64,000 bases of DNA from Zantedeschia hybrid cultivar (Eukaryota > Streptophyta > Magnoliopsida > Alismatales > Araceae): assembly GCA_030544215.1 (NCBI GenBank), contig JARZZO010000013.1:1975001-2039000 (forward strand), in the 5' to 3' direction. This document shows positions 57,311-64,000 of this stretch, in pieces. Both the position numbers and the translations under genes were made by a program. The notes under the pieces were generated by a model. The model ran no database searches. It worked only from the letters and a program-made list of their open reading frames with translations, and had not been told where the DNA came from. The stretch's first letter is position 1. The number at the start of each line of letters is the position of its first letter.

Positions 57311-58397
57311 CATTAATTGATTAGCCGTCGCCCGGAGGTGTAAGTTATATGTATGAGGAAAAATTGCCGCGCTAAATGAGCACGTCTTCCAATGAGGAGA
57401 ACGTATCTTTTCAAAGAATTACCCTGTATGCCTCTCTTAGCATGCATGGTTGCCCCTGACGGTGGTGAATGAAACGGGAACCTCTCGTACTACACACATG
57501 AAGCTAAAGAAAAAAGGCGCATATATATGAAAGCAGAATGCATGCACATGCACGTAGATTTAGAAAGAGAACAACAATAAACGCATCGTAGATGGAGAGC
57601 AGTGGACATGGATCGATCGGGAAAGGTATCTAATTCTCGCCGGCAAATCTAATTGGCTAATGTACGAGAGAATATTATCCTTCCCTTCCTGTGATTGTTC
57701 TATTCTCTTCACACCAGGGGCAATGCATGCTTGCACCTGAGATGATGACGCGTTGTTAAGGGTTTGATCTGGAGAGGAATAACAGGTCTAGCATGGCGGA
57801 TGAGAGCCCCTCAGACTAGCCAAGGAGACTGCCTACCATCCAACACAAGGGGATCCATTTCGCATGAGAAGCCCCCGGAAGAGGAGGACGTAGGCAAGTC
57901 ATCCTTGGCTACCCAAGAAGGCCCTCATCACCATGCAAGGCCAGCTCCCTTCTGCAACTGTCACTGATCAGTTAACCTTTCATATATGAGATGGTGAAGT
58001 TGATCATACTTGGAGCCCGTACTTATAGTGCTCGGAGAGGAGGACGTAGGATTCGGATCGCCACGCAAGTTTCCATATTTTGTGATCAATTTGCCTTGTC
58101 GAGAACTTTTTATTCTTTCGCCCAGACGCCTATCATGGCCTGCTTTCGATCCGTTGGCGCCGCCCTCCATATGGAGAATATATTCGCCTGATCTCCGGGA
58201 CCATTTGCGTCTGCCCATATGTTTTTTCTTTGGGGTTGGTCTGCCCAGACGTTGATCCCCTTGGGATTACCCTAGAAGATCTAGTTTGAAGGAGGAAATT
58301 AATAAAGAGAGAGGGAGCTGTAATTTCTTACACTGTTACTATTAATTCTCAAAGGAATACATTTTTTGGGCAAGTTGGATTGGAGTCTGTCCCCTAA

Positions 58398-58435
<38 letters not shown>

Positions 58436-60640
58436 AGGCAATAACTGTAAGCTTTTGTCAACTTGGTGCAATATGGTCTGACTTCACATTCCTCTTGTCT
58501 CAATGGAAGACTGTTGACTCTGCTCAAAGAGAAAAGATGCTGAGAAATCTCATGCAAATCTGTGATCTTCTCCTAAAGGTATCTTCCAGTGTGGGGGAGG
58601 CTTGTTGTATCCTGCTCCCTTTCACCCACTTTATGAAGACATTATATTCCTGCCAACATCACCGGTTTCCACAGAGACAAAGTCAAAGCCTTCGGCCACC
58701 AACCAAAGCTTTTGTTCTCCCAGTTGGCATTTGACTTGTGATCCTCTCTTTGTGCGTTCTTGGCTTTTGACGGATAGCTAGCTAGGCAAATTTGAGATTT
58801 ATTCCAAGCTTCCGTAAACAAAAAGGCACAAGACATATCCATCCAACGTGTATATCCATCTCGATGCACAAGGCACCAGGCAAATTTGTGGGGTCAATGG
58901 ATGGCACACAAACATGCTAATATTCCTGTCACTCGTCCTTCAATTATGGGCAATACTCAGTGCGCACGCGCGCTGGTATGTGCGCACACCGTGCAGTGAT
59001 AGGCCAGCGTGTGTGGTGTGCGCACTTGTGCGCACGGGTGTGCAGCAAGTGCGACTCTTCAATTATATGTGTATCCATTTACATTTAAACCATTTGAAGG
59101 AAAGGTGTGTAACAACTATTAATATGTCTTATAGGGGCTAAAGTATGTGTTTTGAACATGCATACTTCCGTTTAAGAGTTAACTCAGCTTTCGTTGAGAT
59201 TAAGGAACATCGAACGAGCAATATAGGGACAAGGAAAGGAACGTATACGTACGCGCGTACAAGGGCACAGAAGTGAATACAATGATTTTGGGGTTTATAT
59301 GATCAAATGCGAAAGATTTCACGCGCATGGGATTTATAGAAACCAGAAGGAAATGTCCTTGCCAAGCAAGGGTTGCTTGGAATATATTATGTAGAATGCT
59401 GAAATAACCTGGATTTTCATCTCCTTATATCAAAGTCAAATACCTGTAGAAAACAAATTGCAAAGGGTGCTTCAGATTTAGTTTCTCTAATTTTTGGCTG
59501 TTATGAGTACTTTTTACTAATTAACCTTGCATGGGTATCAGCCATACGAACCCCAAGTTAAAGGTGCACATATCAGTAAGAACAAAGAAAGTAGAAGATA
59601 TGCACCTGGACAAATTAACCATCAAGATTCTAGTGATAAATATGAAGGTTTAGTGACACAAGTGTGTGTGCGTGTGTGCGTGGGTGCGTGGGTGTGTGTG
59701 TGGGGGGGAGGGGAATGGGGATGGGATGAACCTAGAAACGGGATTCTATCGTCCATCTAGAAGAACCTTGTCCTCTCACTATCGCCTGCCAGCCCAAGCC
59801 GACAGTATTGCAATCCAGTCTTATTTTAATAAGATGAAAGTGGAAGACACAATACTTTTTTAAAAGAAATTTATTGAGCTTGAGGACCACCACAGCTTAT
59901 TGTCCGTCCCATCCGATCTATGATCAGATCGTTTATTTAAACAAAAAAAGAGCACCTGCCAGTGGTGATGATGTGGCTGTATTATGAAGCTAAGAAGAAA
60001 TAGAAGAGAAGGAAGAGTTTCAGCTAGAATCGAACACTCAGTCGGTAAAATAGATATAACTTTCAATTTGAGAGTGGAATTTGAGCACAGGATCTTAATT
60101 CGGAATTGTCATTCCGAATGGATTGACGTTTATGCCTATGGCCATAATGCGTCATTTTTTAAGTCAAATTCCATTGTTTTGCAGCATATCAATTTTAGTA
60201 AAAATTTCTTATTTTTGATAATTTTTTGGATAGGGATTAAGAGGATGTAGAATTTAATTTCCGCAATGATTTTTATAGAACTTGCTTAAAATTTGGTCTT
60301 CTTTTATTTGGTAAATTTTTATTTTTTCTAGTGAAAATTATAATTTTACGTCTATATATAAACATCCCTAGTTGAATGATAATGATATTTTTTTATTTTT
60401 CGTAAAAAAATATAAGTTTCCTCTTAGTCTTCCTCTTTTCTTGTGCGATCCTCTTCCTTTGAATATTGTGCAACTAGGCAGTTGCATCAGGCACCCATGG
60501 ACCGCACGAGATATTGTAGTAAGTATTTCTCATATGGAAATCATTTCCTAATTCAGCCCGATTATAGAGTTGGATTTTTTTAAGTTCTTTTATCCTCTTA
60601 AGAATGGGATAAAAGTAAAGAAGATGATTTACTTTTGGTA
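57311..60640. other. No recognisable gene; several simple repeats
   Basis: (CT)n at 58401-58434, GT/G-rich at 59660-59712, and alternating purine-pyrimidine gcgcac phrases at 58966-59045. A perfect stem attcggaat-tgtc-attccgaat lies near 60092-60113. Short open frames exist, but none shows a family motif. Confidence 0.35.
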
Positions 60641-60708
60641 GGAGGCATCCTCGCCAGGTGGCCTCTCGTTGTCCTCTGTAGACTCCAGCTGCCTCTCAGC
60701 CGTCTGCT

Positions 60709-61225
60709 ATGCCGCAGAGTTCCGAAGGGTCGACACCCTCTATTTTTGAGCTTATTATGGACCCACCGACTACCTCACCAACCGGAGCTTCGCAGGTAGC
60801 TCCTACATCTACCTCGGCGGCCAGTGCGCCTCAGGCCGCTCCTCTCGCTACCTCACAACCCCATGCCTCTTAGGACACCACTATCCAGATACCAGGGACG
60901 GCATCGTCCGCGACATGTATGATGTTATTAATTTTATTTTTAATACATATAATGTTTTATACGTACACTACTAATTTCTATTTTTATATTTTGAAGAGAT
61001 TCGTAGACGCGGGTGTGGTCTTGCACAGGCATCCCACATATGGTTAATGTGGAGAGAGGACCACCTGCCAGTAGAGCTGGTGAAGGGTAGTGTCGTCGGA
61101 AAGAATGGGTAAAGCTTCACAACCTATTGTGGAGTTATGTGTAGGACGCACGTCCTTATCTATCAACAAGACCTCACCAAAGTTCTAGCTGACACAAAGC
61201 AAGCTATTGTTCGGGACCTTATGGT
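60709..61225 (+). pseudogene. Two-exon remnant resembling plant En/Spm-type (Transposase_24) protein
   Basis: An ATG at 60709 opens a Ser/Thr/Ala/Pro-rich N-terminus (MPQSSEGSTPSIFELIM) with a TAG at about 60871. An AT-rich intron (about 60919-60995, GTATGA...TTGAAG) is followed by RRGCGLAQASHIWLMW, ELVKGSVVGKNG, a TAA stop, and SFTTYCGVMCRTHVLIYQ with a downstream amphipathic stretch. The order resembles the plant 'putative transposase Ptta/En/Spm' (Transposase_24) family, whose members lie beside CACTA transposase genes. The similarity is by eye and weak. It has two stops, so it is inactive. Confidence 0.45.
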
Positions 61226-63038
61226 AAGAATTTTAGCCTCACTTTGTTTGTCGGATAAGGCAGAATAAGCAACACTTATTCCAAGAAGAAGCCTAATACC
61301 GGTTTGATTGTCAGAATTGCGTATACTTGTTTATTCCACGGAATAAGCGGAATTGGGTGAATAAGCCATTCGGGCCGAGCCCCTCGAATAGCTAACTCCA
61401 CATACTTTTGGCAGGGGCATGGACAGGACAAAACCCCTCGTCGTTTGAGCCTTGCGAAAGGGCGTCCTCCTCCCCTCGCCTTTACTCCTCCCCCTACATG
61501 TTCCTCGCCCTGCGAAATCCTCGCTCTCCGCCCCTACAAAATCCTTCGCCCGACGATTCCTCGCCCTCCGCTCCCTCACCTTTACTCCTCGCCCCTGCAA
61601 AAGGCGCCTGCTCATCGTCTTGCTTGGCGGAAGTCCTTGCCCCTTTGGACCTACGTTCGACAGGCTCTAGAGCTGTCCTTCCTTCGTGACTGCATGAACT
61701 GGCGTTGACGACGCTGTCCATCGACGGACCAAACGTTGATTCACTGGTTTGTATGCAGGTTCATCTCCTGTTGATCCGATTATTTATTTGGCCGAATGAT
61801 TTCGTCCTTGCTTGGCCTACCTCGCGATGCCTTCTCCAAGGAGAAGCCTTCCAGCGTTGATTTAATTTTTGCAGCGATGTTTCCCATCCACCACTAGATT
61901 TCCCGTCCTTTTCCTCTTCCAAGGGTCATCGACCCTGCTGTCCTGCAACGTATCAATCCCCTTTCGCAGTGTTCCTTCCCATCCATCATTAAGTATGTTC
62001 TATGCTCTTCCTCCCATAAATGGATGGACAAGGCTGGTAAGGAAGGACTCAGATGCCCTTTCGATGGATTGAGATCAACGAGCCAAACACTATTGGTGGT
62101 AGGACTCTTTTGTTGGGCATGTCCATGAGTTTTATCTCAAATCCGCATTATTAGGATGGCCCACAGATGGTTTTGGACCGGGTGAAACTTTCATCCATCA
62201 TACACATTATGAGCTTTTAGGTACCAATGATCATGTGTCTATGTGGTAAGTAAATATATAGATAAGTGTATTGAATATCAGAGATTTTGATACGGATATG
62301 GTGTACAAGCTAATAGATTCAAAACATCACCCTTTGTATAATATGAATTAAGTGTTTAGAAGTTATTAGTTACCAAGTCTAATGCCAGTAGTAAATGGAA
62401 ACAATAAAAGGAATACATGCTAGGTGTTTCACTCTAACATGCATCCTACCATTTATATGAGTTAACAAAAAAGCATGATACATGACTTGATCAAAGGACA
62501 GTCAAAACCGAGACCTAGGCATAGTGTTATCTCGAAGGTTTACACCTTTTCTTAATCAGGGATTTTCACCCACTTCCCTTGAGTTTCCACAACCGCAATA
62601 ATATGATGAAAGAATTGGTGGGGACACTATCACTGTCCCAACTAATACTCTCATATATAGCGATTATGTCTGATTAGCATTCATGTAATATTTAGGTGAA
62701 GTTATCAAAGTGAAATGACATCTTGTTTACTGAATTCTTTTGAAATAATAACAAAGATAAATAGAAGTTCGAATGTATTCTAGAGATCATAGAACAAGAA
62801 AGCTCATTGTTTAAATGATTCACCATTTAAATGGCTTCCAACTCATAAAGATCCATAGAAACTTCGAAAGAAAACTGTAAAAGAAGTTTAGAACTTATGG
62901 TATAAAACTTAGGCTAGAATAAAATCTAAGCTTTCTAGAGCTACTCCTTTTAATCAGAAAAGTAACACAAACTTCGTAAGTTCCAAAAATATTAACATCA
63001 AAACCAATACTTTAATAATACAGAGTTTTTTTGATATT
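61226..63038. other. No recognisable gene
   Basis: 61400-61720 is GC- and CT-rich (ctcgccctccgctccc) and open in several frames, with a possible acceptor site tttttgcag at 61867-61875, but no protein family is recognised. The rest is AT-rich, without features. Confidence 0.3.
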
Positions 63039-63601
63039 GGTCCCTATAAGTATAGTAAATTCAAGATAAATCCATGTATCTTGTGTATTTTGTTATTTGT
63101 TCCTATAACCTTGATATAATTAAATAATAAATCCTTTTAGTTAAGAATCATTTAAAAAAAGTAAATATTCATGAAATATTCTTCAACCCAATGTTGAAAC
63201 TGACAGAAATACTTGAAATGACGCTAAAAAATAAAAAAATTAAGCTCCAATAAATAGTAAAAAATGACATTAATGAGTCGAGCCTAATAATTTTTTATAT
63301 TTTTTAGATCGTCCAATCAGAGATTAGATTATATGGGCAGGTCGATATTTATTGAGTGACCTCAAAACTTATTTATTTTTACTTTGGTTGCACTGACAAT
63401 TAGTGCAACGTAGGCTTTCGAAGCTACAAGTAAAACTCAAAATTTAAATAGGAGTGTAAGTGACTTGTTTAACTATGGTAGAGTTAAGAAAAATTGACGG
63501 GAGCAAACTATTGGGATTTAAAATTAAAAAGTTCAAGTTTATAAAGGTTAATATCAAAAATGTAAGATACACGGATTTATTTTAAATTCACTAGAGATCC
63601 C
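63039..63601. mobile_element. TIR element with about 65-bp inverted repeats and a nested hairpin repeat
   Basis: The left arm (ggtccctataagtatag, gataaatccatgtatctt, ataaccttg) is matched by the reverse complement of the right arm (gggatctctagtgaatt, aataaatccgtgtatctt, ataaacttg). The hairpin-family copy at 63222-63352 lies inside it. No transposase. Target duplication not resolved. Confidence 0.6.
63222..63352. repeat. Near-palindromic hairpin repeat, copy 4
   Basis: ctaaaaaataaaaaaattaag...caataaatagtaaaaaatg is followed by an inverted match (cattaatgagtcgagcc...tttttatattttttagatcg) and the family's gtccaatcagagatta...gggcaggtcgata tail. The left tail is missing or diverged. Confidence 0.55.
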
Positions 63602-63914
63602 ATATAATCTTCATGTTTCCTTAAAATCCCTCATAATCTTTGAGTGATCCTAAAAAGAGTCCCTTTAGAGGAGCTTTTTTGGGTGTGTTGAGGGATCTTT
63701 TGGGGACGTTTTGAATGATTATAGGAGACCAAATAAGGAATATAAAGACTATATGGACGTATGAGAAATAATAGAAGGTTATAGAAATTGAAAAGTAAAA
63801 ATCCCTATCCGAAAAACCCAATAATAAAAAGGGCTTAGACTGGGCCCTCAGATCCGAACGGGCCGGGGTCTGATGGATCCGTCGAATGGCATGGCTTGCA
63901 TTTGACCCATTTCA

Positions 63915-63920
63915 CACGTG
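63915..63920. promoter_or_regulatory. G-box (CACGTG)
   Basis: CACGTG within ttcacacgtgtcc in a GC-richer last 150 bases. It could belong to the promoter of a gene beyond the window, but nothing in the window confirms this. Confidence 0.25.
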
Positions 63921-64000
63921 TCCTTGCCGTCCGCAGGTGTCTTCCTGGTTCCTCCCCCTAATTCAAATCCGCTCCCGCAGAGAGCTAGTTGGCCGTGGAG

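Noticed and set aside
58342..58734. Possible host gene around the CT microsatellite
   Set aside because: The open frame begins inside the simple repeat and no protein family is recognisable.
58966..59045. Possible Z-DNA tract of gcgcac repeats
   Set aside because: Alternation is interrupted several times; only a weak tendency is visible.
61408..61708. Possible first exon in the CT-rich stretch
   Set aside because: Three frames are open at once because of composition, and no motif or supported splice pair was found.

Overview
This window is repeat-dominated nuclear DNA of a flowering plant, probably a monocot (the elements suggest this but do not prove it). Evidence for plant nuclear origin: full-length Ty3/gypsy and Ty1/copia LTR retrotransposons of plant type, an L1-type LINE relic, several MITEs, a decayed plastid-DNA insertion (trnL-UAA, trnF-GAA, ndhJ, ndhK, ndhC), and no bacterial gene organisation. 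I found no intact host protein-coding gene. Nearly everything recognisable is mobile DNA, mostly nested.

Left part (1-18.3 kb). An old LTR with its primer-binding site (about 1173-1720) lies beside a broken LINE coded on the minus strand (about 2.79-4.15, 16.53-16.70 and 17.09-17.33 kb). A complete Tat/Retand-like gypsy element (4151-16531, 5-bp target duplication CGAGG) splits the LINE reverse transcriptase. A 0.4-kb hAT-like MITE (16699-17090) splits it again just upstream. The gypsy element carries gag-pol on the minus strand with two frameshifts and two stops. Between pol and its 3' LTR lies an oppositely oriented, intron-containing gene (6076-8612) with its own apparent promoter (two CACGTGGC boxes and a TATA box), followed by a seven-copy 146-bp tandem array (8934-9950).

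Middle part (18.9-42.5 kb). One ancient plastid insertion, collinear with trnL-trnF-ndhJ-ndhK-ndhC, is cut in the trnF-ndhJ spacer by a 20-kb copia nest (20547-40520, target duplication CAAAG). The outer element is old and heavily mutated. Inside its leader sits a young copia element (25898-35130) whose LTRs look identical. It is flanked on one side by an extra, truncated copy of its own 3' pol half (35131-36778). Both copia elements have a shortened Gag and a damaged zinc knuckle, so they look like a non-autonomous, trans-mobilised lineage. Their leaders hold an array of short palindromes and a dispersed 20-bp motif.

Right part (42.5-64 kb). A solo LTR related to the copia elements lies in the opposite orientation (45882-47468). 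There are also several hAT-, Tourist- and hairpin-type MITEs, a family of near-palindromic hairpin repeats, a 30-31 bp minisatellite beside an LTR-like sequence (52.9-53.4 kb), compound microsatellites, and a diverged tandem duplication (about 54.67-57.3 kb) in which one copy has a Tourist MITE and the other the empty site. A decayed plant transposase-like two-exon remnant is at about 60.7-61.2 kb. The last 400 bases contain a G-box and could be the promoter side of a gene beyond the window.
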